From: Hyphomicrobiales bacterium
GTDB lineage: Bacteria; Pseudomonadota; Alphaproteobacteria; Rhizobiales; Beijerinckiaceae
Assembly: GCA_016716745.1 (NCBI GenBank)
Contig: JADJVD010000008.1
Coordinates: 101,445 to 165,444, forward strand
Reading direction: 5' to 3'
DNA: 64,000 nucleotides
Below the pieces are notes generated by a model. It worked only from the letters and a program-made list of their open reading frames with translations, was not told where the DNA came from and ran no database searches. Both the position numbers and the translations under genes were made by a program. The first letter of the stretch is position 1, and each line of letters begins with the position of its first letter. Below, one piece after another: positions 55,201-63,282 of this stretch.

Positions 55201-56316
55201 GGCGGGAGTCGCCCCCCACGCGGGGGCGTGGATCGAAACGTCGCTGGCGACGCGCGCTTCGTCCCGGCGGACGCGTCGCCCCCCACGCGGGGGCGTGGAT
55301 CGAAACCGTTCGAGCACGTCGGCCGTGCGGGAGATGAGGTCGTCGCCCCCCACGCGGGGGCGTGGATCGAAACGAGCCGTGAATGAGCGCGTCGCCCAGG
55401 AGCTTGCGTCGCCCCCCACGCGGGGGCGTGGATCGAAACAGGTCAATAGGTGCGCGGCGCTCAGGCGGCGGATTTGCGTCGCCCCCCACGCGGGGGCGTG
55501 GATCGAAACACATGGACGGGCCTGACGCCATGGACGAACGGCGCGTCGCCCCCCACGCGGGGGCGTGGATCGAAACGAGACGCCACCAGCCGACGACGAC
55601 CTTGGTGACCACGTCGCCCCCCACGCGGGGGCGTGGATCGAAACCTATCCGGCGTGGCGCGCCAACCGGAAGCGCGCCAAGTCGCCCCCCACGCGGGGGC
55701 GTGGATCGAAACTGTCCGACTATCTCGACGACAATTTCGGCGACGTGTCGCCCCCCACGCGGGGGCGTGGATCGAAACCGCTGCGCGTCGGGCGAGGCAT
55801 GGCGAGACCCTGCAGTCGCCCCCCACGCGGGGGCGTGGATCGAAACGGCGACGCCGAGCCGCCGCAAGAGGACGCGCAAGAGGTCGCCCCCCACGCGGGG
55901 GCGTGGATCGAAACACCGACAAGGATGGCAACAAGCGCCGGACGACGGAAGCCGCCCCCCACGCGGGGGCGTGGATCGAAACACGCATACAGGAAATCGG
56001 AGAAGCCGGGACCAACGTCGCCGCCCACGCGGGGGCGTGGATCGAAACACCGATCTGGATATCTGGGCGCGGATCACGCTCGGTCGCCCCCCACGCGGGG
56101 GCGTGGATCGAAACGGAGTTGCCCCGCTTGACGAAGCGGCAAAGCCGAAGTCGCCCCCCACGCGGGGGCGTGGATCGAAACAATCAGAGCTACGGCCAGC
56201 CGATCCGGATCGGAAAATGTCGCCCCCCACGCGGGGGCGTGGATCGAAACCGCGTCGCGCATCGCTGGACCGTCGCCGCGCGCTGATCGCCCCCAAGCGG
56301 GGGCGTGGATCGAAAC
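49288..56316 (+). CRISPR. Type I-C CRISPR array, about 107 repeats
   Basis: Repeat of 32 nt: GTCGCCCCCCACGCG followed by GGGGCGTGGATCGAAAC, with the CGCCCC/GGGGCG stem of I-C repeats. Spacers are about 33-37 nt. I counted about 107 repeats by hand over 7.0 kb. Most mid-array repeats are perfect. Variants in C-run or G-run length and 'GATCAAAC' for 'GATCGAAAC' cluster near the leader (units 2-14). Unit 22 (50666-50697) has two A-to-G changes, unit 23 (50730-50756) is truncated with only 7 nt before unit 24, and the terminal repeat (56285-56316) reads GATCGCCCCCAAGCG. A further half-repeat lies at 56352-56376. All long translations across this region are artefacts of the repeats. Confidence 0.97.
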
Positions 56317-56631
56317 ATCAAGATGATCATTCTGGAGCTGACGCAGGACGTGTTGCCCCCATGCGAGGGCGTTGTCCGCCTTCGCGTTCGTGGCCGGCGC
56401 GCCGCGCGCGATCGAGCCGCGGACGCCGCTTTCGCGCGGGCCGAACCTGAGATGGGCCGTTCCGGCGGCGTCGGCGGCGGCGGCGCCGGCCCCATCAATC
56501 TGACGCTTGCCCCCGTCATCAACGGCGTCGCGGACGCGCGCGACATGTTCGAACAGTTGCGCGGTCGCGCCTACGAGCTCGCCGAGATCGTTCGCGGCGA
56601 AATCGACCGCCGCGACCGCGCGAGGCATTGA
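56317..56631 (+). pseudogene. Truncated phage tail tape-measure protein, C-terminal end
   Basis: The frame has no start of its own; it is open back into the CRISPR array. The last ~60 residues ('PINLTLAPVINGVADARDMFEQLRGRAYELAEIVRGEIDRRDRARH') resemble the C-terminus of P2-like tape-measure proteins, and a tail gpU gene follows as expected. The first ~20 codons are the last CRISPR spacer plus a degenerate half-repeat, so the junction falls at about 56377. Confidence 0.55.
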
Positions 56632-56701
56632 GGATGCGCATCATGCAGGCAGTCGGAACCGGAACGCGCGCAGCGGCGCTCGAAAAGGTCGGGGGGCGGC
56701 C

Positions 56702-57178
56702 ATGATCTTCGCGCTGCTCGGGGACATCCTGATCGGCGACGCCGTCTGGACCGGTCCGAACGCGGCGAAGGAAAGCCGCAAGGCGACCCTCGTCGAGCAC
56801 AAGGTCGCGCGCGGCAAGCCGCCGGTGCAGGACATGGGCGACGAACTCGACGGCAAGACGCTTGAGTTCTTCTTCGACGAGACGTTCTGCGACCCTGTGG
56901 CCGAGCTGTCGAAACTCCAGGCCGCCTTCGCCGATCGCGCGCCGCTCGCCTATGTCGCCGGCGACGGCTCTTTCGAGGGCGTGCGCTGGATGGTGGAGAG
57001 TCTCGACGTCGAAACGCTGAAGTCGACGCCGCTCGGCCGTCCCGTCCGCATGAAGGTGTCGACCAGGCTGAAGGAGACGCCGGCGGACAGCCCTCTGACG
57101 TTCTTCGCCGCGCTGGCGCGCGCCGGAGCGTCGGCGCTCGGCGCGTTCGGCGTCGGCGCCATCGGGGCGCGGCGATGA
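56702..57178 (+). CDS. Phage tail protein (gpU)
   Basis: 158 residues. 'MIFALLGDILIGDAVWTGPNAAKESRKATLVEHKVARGKPPVQDMGDELDGKTLEFFFDE' is the P2 gpU family (tail completion). ATGA overlap with the next gene at 57175-57178. Confidence 0.85.
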   Translation: MIFALLGDILIGDAVWTGPNAAKESRKATLVEHKVARGKPPVQDMGDELDGKTLEFFFDETFCDPVAELSKLQAAFADRAPLAYVAGDGSFEGVRWMVESLDVETLKSTPLGRPVRMKVSTRLKETPADSPLTFFAALARAGASALGAFGVGAIGARR

Positions 57179-57426
57179 CGGCGGACGTCTGGCTCGAACA
57201 TCTCGTTGTCGCGCCGGGCGAGCGCTGGGACATGCTCGCCTATCGCTACTATGGCGACGCCAATCGGGTTGCGCCGATCATCCGGGCCAATCGATCGCTG
57301 TTCGAGCCGACCCTCGGCCCGATCCCCTGCATCCTGCCGATCGGGTTGACGCTCCGGATCCCCGTTCTGGCTCCCGACCCGGTCGCCGACGCGTTGCTGC
57401 CGCCGTGGAAGCGGGGGGCGGCATGA
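57175..57426 (+). CDS. Phage tail protein X (LysM-like)
   Basis: 83 residues with the gpX/LysM pattern 'GERWDMLAYRYYGDANRVAPIIRANRSLF…PCILPIGLTLRIP'. It probably binds the tail tube or peptidoglycan during assembly. Overlaps gpD by ATGA. Confidence 0.85.
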   Translation: MTADVWLEHLVVAPGERWDMLAYRYYGDANRVAPIIRANRSLFEPTLGPIPCILPIGLTLRIPVLAPDPVADALLPPWKRGAA

Positions 57427-58430
57427 CGAACCTGTCGCCGTCGCGGCCGAAGTTCCGGATCGTCTACAAGGGCATCGATATTTCGAGCGAGATCGCGCCG
57501 CATCTCATCGCTTGCACCTACACCGACAAGGTGCATGGCGAGGCCGACGAGATCGAAGTCGAGGTGCAGGACAAGGACGGGCTCTGGCGCGGCGGCTGGT
57601 GTCCCGAGCATGGCGATGTGGTGTCGCTCGCCATCGGCTACGAGCCCGGCCCGCTCGCGCCATGCGGCGACTTCGAGATCGACGAGCCGAACGCGCGACT
57701 TGGCCGCGACGGCGACACCTTCTCGTTCCGCGGCCTGTCGGCCCCGGTCTCCAAGTCGCTGCGGACGCGCAAGACCAAGGGCTACGAGCGTCAGTCGCTG
57801 AAGGATGTGGCCGGCAAGATCGCCGGCGATCACGGGCTCAGTATCGTCGGCGCGCCGCCGGATGTGTTCTTCGAGCGCCTGACGCAGCGACGCGAGCGCG
57901 ATCTGGAATTCCTGTCGCGCCTCGCCGACCAGTTCGGCGCGTATTTCTCCGTGCGCGGGCGCCAGCTCGTCTTCGCGAGGCGGTCGGAGGTGCATGAGCG
58001 CGCGCCCGTCTACACGCTCGCCGCCGAAAGCGGCGACTACGTCTCGGCCGATCTGAAGAAGGCCTCGCACAAGACCTATTCGAAGTCGAAGCTGAGCTAC
58101 TTCGACGGCAACACGAAAAAGAAGATCGAGGTCGAGGTCGAGGACAAGGCGGTCCGCAACGGCGACACGCTGCGGATCGACGATCGTGTCGAGAACGAAG
58201 GGCAGGCGCGCAGCCGGGCGAAGTCGGAACTGGAAAAGGAGAACCTGAAGAAGCGCACCGGCAACATCGTGCTCGTCGGCGATCCCTTGCTGGTCGCCGG
58301 CCAGATCGTCCGCTTCGACGCCGGCTTCGGCGCGTGGGCCGGCCGTTACGTCGTCAAGACCTCGCGCCATCGCATCGCACGGGCCGGCTACACGACGAAC
58401 ATCGAGATCAATGGAGTGGGCGATGAGTGA
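57423..58430 (+). CDS. Phage late control / tail protein D (gpD)
   Basis: 335-residue tail-hub protein of the gpD family ('RIVYKGIDISSEIAPHLIACTYTDKVHGEADEIEVEVQD', 'FLSRLADQFGAYFSVRGRQLVFARR'). It forms the hub between tube and spike. The next start codon lies inside its 3' end. Confidence 0.85.
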   Translation: MTNLSPSRPKFRIVYKGIDISSEIAPHLIACTYTDKVHGEADEIEVEVQDKDGLWRGGWCPEHGDVVSLAIGYEPGPLAPCGDFEIDEPNARLGRDGDTFSFRGLSAPVSKSLRTRKTKGYERQSLKDVAGKIAGDHGLSIVGAPPDVFFERLTQRRERDLEFLSRLADQFGAYFSVRGRQLVFARRSEVHERAPVYTLAAESGDYVSADLKKASHKTYSKSKLSYFDGNTKKKIEVEVEDKAVRNGDTLRIDDRVENEGQARSRAKSELEKENLKKRTGNIVLVGDPLLVAGQIVRFDAGFGAWAGRYVVKTSRHRIARAGYTTNIEINGVGDE

Positions 58431-58932
58431 GGCCTATCGGAGCGCGCAGTTCAAGCGCGGCGTCGTGGTCGAGAACGACCCGAAAAAGGGATTGTCGCGC
58501 GTTCGGTTCGAGGACGAGGACGACGTGTCGTCCTACTGGCTGGCCTGGAACATGCCGGCCGCAGGCGGATCGAAAGTCTACAATGCGCCCGACCTCGGCA
58601 GCCAGGTGAATGCGCTCGTCGACCGTCATGGCGAGGACGGCGTGATTTTGGGCGCGCGCTACAGCGAGGCGGACGCGCCGCCGACGCAGAACGGAAAGCT
58701 CATGAAGGCTCTGATGGAGGGCGGGCTGGATTTCGAGTACGACAAGGCGTCCGGCTCGCTGACGCTGAAACTGCCGGCAGGTTTGACGATCGAGGCGGGC
58801 TCGGTCAGCATCAAGGGGCCGGTCGCCGTCACCGGCGCGTCGATGACGCACAATGGCGCGAATGTCGGCGAGACGCACCGGCATGGCGAGGTGAGGTCCG
58901 GACCGTCGCTGACAGGGCCTCCGGCGGGGTGA
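58423..58932 (+). CDS. Phage baseplate assembly protein V (spike)
   Basis: 169 residues: an OB-fold N-terminus ('GVVVENDPKKGLSRVRFEDEDDVSSYWLAWNMPAAGG') and a repetitive beta-helical C-terminus ('LPAGLTIEAGSVSIKGPVAVTGASMTHNGANVGETHRHGEVRSGP') ending in a His-rich metal-binding-like tip, as in membrane-piercing spikes. Confidence 0.85.
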   Translation: MSEAYRSAQFKRGVVVENDPKKGLSRVRFEDEDDVSSYWLAWNMPAAGGSKVYNAPDLGSQVNALVDRHGEDGVILGARYSEADAPPTQNGKLMKALMEGGLDFEYDKASGSLTLKLPAGLTIEAGSVSIKGPVAVTGASMTHNGANVGETHRHGEVRSGPSLTGPPAG

Positions 58933-58978
58933 CCGCGTCGCCGCCCGCCGTTTCGGCCTGATCGCTTAGCGTCGCGCC

Positions 58979-59407
58979 ATGCTCGACCGGCGCGACATCC
59001 CGTATCTGCATTGGCAGCCGCGCCTGGGTCGCGCGGCGGGCGACGCATCCGCGATCGGCGCCGTGGTCCACGGCCTCGACGATGTCGAGCAGTCGATCCG
59101 CGCCATCGTCCTGACGGAGAAGGGATCGGTGCCCGGGCAGCCGGAGAAGTGCTGCCGGCTCGCGCCCTATATCGATCGCCGGCCCGACGTCGCCATTCCG
59201 AACATCACGCGCGAGATCTTCGACGCCGTGACGGCGTGGGAGCCGCGCGTCGTCGTGGAGCGGGTCGCCGTGACGCGCGTCGACTTCGCGCGGTGGAGCT
59301 TTCCTGTTTTCTGGCGGCTGCGATCCGACGTCGCGCGCGAGATCCGCCGCACGATCGTCCGTCTGCCGGGTGAGCGCATTCCGAAAGCTGTCTCCGATGC
59401 GGCGTGA
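58979..59407 (+). CDS. Phage baseplate wedge protein W (gp25-like)
   Basis: 142-residue GPW/gp25-family protein: 'VVHGLDDVEQSIRAIVLTEKGSVPGQPEKCCRLAPYIDRRPDVAIPNITREIFDAVTAWEPRVVVERV'. gp25 homologues nucleate sheath assembly. It overlaps the J gene (ATG 59397). Confidence 0.85.
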   Translation: MLDRRDIPYLHWQPRLGRAAGDASAIGAVVHGLDDVEQSIRAIVLTEKGSVPGQPEKCCRLAPYIDRRPDVAIPNITREIFDAVTAWEPRVVVERVAVTRVDFARWSFPVFWRLRSDVAREIRRTIVRLPGERIPKAVSDAA

Positions 59408-60522
59408 CGAGCCCGGCCCCTATTCGATCGAGACGCTGCGCGCGACGCCGGCGCCGGCGCTGTTCGAGACCGACGCCTCCGCCTGGCGTCGCAGGCTCGT
59501 CGCCTGGTTCGAGGAGGCGTCCGGCCGCACGCTCTACCCGATGCAGGTCGAGATGCTGCTGATCGAGACGCTCGCCTACGCCATGAGCGTGGCGGGCGAG
59601 GAGGCGCAGATGACGGCCGAGCAACACCTCGTGGCGCGCGCCGGCGAGTCCGGGCTTGCGGCGCTGGCGCCCAATCGGTCGACGCCGCGTCTTTCGGCCG
59701 CCGCGGCGCGCACCACGCTGCGTTTCACGCGCGCCGGCGCGGCGGGCGCCATCTACATTCCGGCCGGCACGCGCGCGGGGCGGCGATATCGTCTTCGCGA
59801 CGCTGGTCGAGGTCACGCTCGCCGCCGACGCGACGAGCGTCGACGTCGCGGCCGAGGCGACGATCGCGGGGGTGGCCGCCAACGGCGTCGTCGCCGGCGG
59901 CGTCGGGGCGCTGCTCGATCCGATCGGCGGCGTGAGCGTGTCCAACCTGACCGAGACCGAGGGCGGCGCGGATATCGAGGATCTGGAGGCCTGGCGGCTT
60001 CGGCTCGCGAACGCCTTCGAGCGCGTTTCGACCGGCGGCTCGCGCGCCTGGTATCGCGAGACGGCCATCGGCGTGTCGTCCGCCATCGTCGACGTCGGCG
60101 TGATCCGTCCGCAGCCCTGTTATGTCGATCTCTACGTGCTGACGCGCGCAGGCGCCGCCGGGGAGGATCTGCGCGCCGAGGTCGCCGCGGCGTTCGACAC
60201 GCGCGAGGCGCTCGATATCCGGTTCGGCGACGAGGTGACGGTGAAAGCGCCGGTCGCCGTCGACGTCGCGCCGCGGCTCGTGCTGCGCGTGCGCGGGGCG
60301 GGGGCGGACATCGCGGCGCAGGCCGCCGCGGCCGCCGCCCCTGTTCTCGGCGACTGGTCGACGCGGCTTGGCGCGCTGGTCGCGCCGTCCGACGTCGAGG
60401 CCGCCGCGAAGACGCTGCCCGGGGTGGTGGACGCAGAGATCCACGACCTGTCGTTCCGTGCGCTGCTGGCGAATGAGTTCCTGCGCCCCGCGCCGCTCGT
60501 CGTCGAGGCGATCTCGCTATGA
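59397..60522 (+). CDS. Phage baseplate protein J, frameshifted as read
   Basis: About 374 residues expected. The N-terminal part ('PYSIETLRATPAPALFETDASAWRRRLVAWFEEASGRTLYPMQVEMLLIETLAYAMSVAGEEAQ…AGAIYIPAGTRAG') is in the frame of the ATG. 'GGDIVFATLVEVTLAADATSVDV…' to the end lies in another frame. One extra base around 59776-59782, in a CGCGCGGGGCGG tract, explains the shift. Probably a sequencing indel; otherwise the tail would be non-functional. Confidence 0.8.
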
Positions 60523-61265
60523 CCGAACCGCGCGCGCCGGCCGCCCTCGTTCCGCCCTCGGTCGCGGACATCCGCGGCAGGGCCTTCGGCGAGGCCATGC
60601 AACGGGCGCTCAACGAAGCGGATTTTCGCCGCCTGCTGATGGAGCGGCCGGACGAGGTCGACGCGCGTCTGCTCCCGTTCCTCGTGCGCGAGTTCTCGAT
60701 CGAGGAGTTCGTCCAGCCCGACATGCGCGAGGACGTCGTGCGCGGACTGCTGGCGGCCTCGCATGAACTGCACGCGGCCAAGGGCTTTCTGCGCGGCGTG
60801 CGGCGCGGCCTGTCGCTCCTCGGCATGTCGCCGCGATGGACGCAATGGTTCGAGCGCGCGCCGAAGGGCGCGCCCGGCACGCACGAGGTGACGATCTACG
60901 TCAATCGCTTCCTGTTCGATCGTCAGGGAGCCTGGCTCGACGCGCGCGTCCTCGACGCGGCGCTGCGGATGATCGACGGCACGAAACGCTGGAGCCAGCA
61001 CGTCGCGGTGAAGCTGGGAGCGTCGTTTGCCGGTGCGGTCGGCGCGGCGGATGCGACGCGCGCCGCCGGTCTGGCGCGGCTCGACGGACGGGCGCGGACG
61101 CCGGGTTTCGCGTCGTCGGCGGCGCTTGCCTGCGTGGCGCGCCCGATCGGGCGACTGGCGAGGACCGGCGACCCGACTTTGCCCGGCTTCGGCGGCGCGC
61201 TGGCGCTGTCGGGCGCGGCCGGCGCGGCGGCAATCCTGAAACTTCATGGCGAGGTGATCGCATGA
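60519..61265 (+). CDS. Phage tail protein I
   Basis: 248 residues. 'RAFGEAMQRALNEADFRRLLMERPDEVDARLLPFLVREFSIEEF', 'LLAASHELHAAKGFLRGVRRGLSLLG' and 'HEVTIYVNR' match the P2 gpI family linking baseplate to fibres. ATGA overlaps on both sides. Confidence 0.85.
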   Translation: MTEPRAPAALVPPSVADIRGRAFGEAMQRALNEADFRRLLMERPDEVDARLLPFLVREFSIEEFVQPDMREDVVRGLLAASHELHAAKGFLRGVRRGLSLLGMSPRWTQWFERAPKGAPGTHEVTIYVNRFLFDRQGAWLDARVLDAALRMIDGTKRWSQHVAVKLGASFAGAVGAADATRAAGLARLDGRARTPGFASSAALACVARPIGRLARTGDPTLPGFGGALALSGAAGAAAILKLHGEVIA

Positions 61266-61930
61266 GCGCGATCCGGGCTCTCAATCCTGTCCTGACGCGC
61301 GCGGGAATGCGCGCGATCTTTTCCAAGAGCGACGATGGCCTTGCGGCCAGGATCACCCATGTCGCATTCGGCGACCGGCGTTACGAACCGATCGGCGCCG
61401 AGACGGCGCTGCGCCGGGAGCGCGCGCGGTTGCCCGTGCTGGGAGGCAAGTATCTGTCCGACTACGTCATCGAGCTGGTGGCGTTGCTGGACGCGGACAC
61501 GGCGTTCGAGGTCGCCGAAATGGGCGTCTTCCTCGAAGACGGAACGCTGCTCGCGGTCTGGTCGGACGCCGATACGCCGCTCGCCTATTTCCAGCCCGGC
61601 GTGCCGATCGCGGTGTCCTACGTGCTCGGCGTCTCGGCCTTGCCGCCCGGCTCGGTCACGGTGTCCGGCGATCTCGATCTGACGCTGTTCTTCGGACCGG
61701 AATTCGCGCGTCTGTCGCGCGCGGCGATCGCGGCGCAGGACCGGCTGACGACGCTCGCCGACCGGCTGGGCGCCGTCGAAGCCGCGCTCGCCGAACTCGC
61801 CGCCCAGCGCGGCCGCATCGAACGGCTGGAGACGCTCGCCGCCGAAGCGGTCGCGCGCGAGGAGCGCCTGGCGGGCGCCGTCGCGGCGGCGGCGAGCCTC
61901 GGACTTCTCAACGCCAAGCGCGCCGGCTGA
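61262..61930 (+). CDS. Phage tail-collar fibre protein
   Basis: 222 residues. 'LTRAGMRAIFSKSDDGLAARITHVAFGDRRYEP…LPVLGGKYLSDYVIELVALLDADTAFEVAEMGVFLEDGTLLAVWSD' is the phage tail-collar fibre domain. An Ala/Glu/Arg-rich coiled coil (about 160-215) replaces a long receptor-binding shaft, so the receptor part may be carried by the next genes. Confidence 0.8.
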   Translation: MSAIRALNPVLTRAGMRAIFSKSDDGLAARITHVAFGDRRYEPIGAETALRRERARLPVLGGKYLSDYVIELVALLDADTAFEVAEMGVFLEDGTLLAVWSDADTPLAYFQPGVPIAVSYVLGVSALPPGSVTVSGDLDLTLFFGPEFARLSRAAIAAQDRLTTLADRLGAVEAALAELAAQRGRIERLETLAAEAVAREERLAGAVAAAASLGLLNAKRAG

Positions 61931-61967
61931 GCGCGCCGGCCGAACGCGCCAACTGAAGGAGCATCCC

Positions 61968-62723
61968 ATGAGCCTGACCGAAGACATCACGGGCCTCGTC
62001 GCCCGCGCCACCGATCTGATCGACAAGTTCGACGCCAAGAAGACGGGGATCGACGCGGCGGTGGCGGCCGCCGTCGCCGCCGTGCCGGGCATGCTGCGGG
62101 TCGTCTACATCGACCAGGCGGCCGGCGCCGACGCCAATGACGGTCTCACCGATGCGGCCCCCGTGAAGACGCTCGCCAAGGCGGTCGCGCTGGTCGGGCC
62201 GGGGCGGGCGGGCGACTTCCGGTTCCTGTCGAACTATCTGTTCGACGCCGCCCGCGTCGCCCTGCCTGTCAACATCACGTTGCAGATGCGCTCGTGGGGC
62301 GGCGTGCGCCGCCGTCTGACGCTGCAGGTTCTGCCCTCCGCCGATGGCGTCACGCAGGAAGTGACTGGCTTCTACGCGGCCAATTACGGGACGGTGCAGA
62401 TCTCCGTCTACGACCTCGACCTCGCGTTCCCGGCGACGCCGGTGGGCGGCACGATGGCGGTCGACCGCTACAACGCCTTTCTCAAGACCGGGCAGTCGCA
62501 GGGGCCGCTGCGCATCGCCATCGAATATTCGACCGGCGAGATCGTCCGCCCCGCGGATGGCGTCGGGTTGATGGTGAGCGGGGCCGAAAAACGCCCGGTT
62601 CATCTCGGCGTCCAGTTCGCCACCTATCCCGCGGCGATGGCCGGCAAATGGCTTCAGGGCGTGGCCAGCGGCGTCTCGCCCGACACGCTGAAGTGGCTGA
62701 CGACCAATCTGACGAGCTTGTGA
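61968..62723 (+). CDS. Phage tail accessory protein, possible fibre tip
   Basis: 251 residues with a short helical N-terminus ('TGLVARATDLIDKFDAKKTGIDAAVAAAVAAVPG') and a beta-rich domain ('VVYIDQAAGADANDGLTDAAPVKTLAKAVALV', a beginning typical of pectate-lyase-like phage adhesins). Position after the fibre gene suggests host recognition. No named family is certain. Confidence 0.5.
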   Translation: MSLTEDITGLVARATDLIDKFDAKKTGIDAAVAAAVAAVPGMLRVVYIDQAAGADANDGLTDAAPVKTLAKAVALVGPGRAGDFRFLSNYLFDAARVALPVNITLQMRSWGGVRRRLTLQVLPSADGVTQEVTGFYAANYGTVQISVYDLDLAFPATPVGGTMAVDRYNAFLKTGQSQGPLRIAIEYSTGEIVRPADGVGLMVSGAEKRPVHLGVQFATYPAAMAGKWLQGVASGVSPDTLKWLTTNLTSL

Positions 62724-62733
62724 GGAGACCGGC

Positions 62734-63138
62734 ATGGACGCTTTCGACATCACCTACAACGACCGCATCTACAGCGGCTGGGACGAGGCGTCGCTGCTCG
62801 CGGCCGGCGTGCCCGGGGCCGTCGTCGACGCCGAACGTCAGAAGCGGCGTCTCCTGGCGGCCAAGGTCGAATGCCGCCGGCGCATCTACGCGGTGGCCAG
62901 CGCCGAAACCCAGCTCAACATGACCTCGGTCGCCTCGGCGATCTCGCTGAAGGCCGCGGCCGCGCGAAGCGAGGACGAGAAAGCGACGGCGGCCGCCTTC
63001 GTGGCCGCGCTCGGCTGGGTCGACGCCATGCGGGCCAACGTCGCCGTCGTGGCGGCCGACGCCTCGGCGGCGATCGAGGCCGACGCCGCCTGGCCGGCCT
63101 GTCCGCCGGAGGTGGCGGCGCTGGCGGCGCGCTTCTGA
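62734..63138 (+). CDS. Small phage protein, possible tail-fibre assembly factor
   Basis: 134 residues, mainly helical ('AERQKRRLLAAKVECRRRIYAVASAETQLNMTSVASAISLKAA…AFVAALGWVDAMRANVAVVAADA'). The pattern resembles the short C-terminal helical domain found in phage tail accessory or fibre-assembly proteins. Function unassigned. Confidence 0.5.
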   Translation: MDAFDITYNDRIYSGWDEASLLAAGVPGAVVDAERQKRRLLAAKVECRRRIYAVASAETQLNMTSVASAISLKAAAARSEDEKATAAAFVAALGWVDAMRANVAVVAADASAAIEADAAWPACPPEVAALAARF

Positions 63139-63150
63139 CGCCGACAGACG

Positions 63151-63177
63151 GGGGAGCGCGGCTTGCGCCGCGCTCCC
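63151..63177. other. GC hairpin after the tail genes
   Basis: Stem GGGAGCGCGGC/GCCGCGCTCCC (11 bp) with loop TTGC in the 144-bp gap before the methylase gene. No T-run, so at most a Rho-assisted or partial terminator. Confidence 0.4.
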
Positions 63178-63282
63178 GGGGCTTCGCCTGGAAGCACGCC
63201 CCGCAGCGTCAGAAACCTTACCGCCGCCCCGTCCCGCCGACGTCGGCCGACGCAGGGTGAGCGATTCGCAGAATGAGAACAA

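Noticed and set aside
49215..56450. Dozens of long open frames on both strands with motifs such as PPRGGVDRN, APHAGAWIET, RSTPPRGG and SIHAPAWGAT
   Set aside because: They are translations of the CRISPR repeat in successive frames; the motif period equals the repeat unit and no real gene is present.
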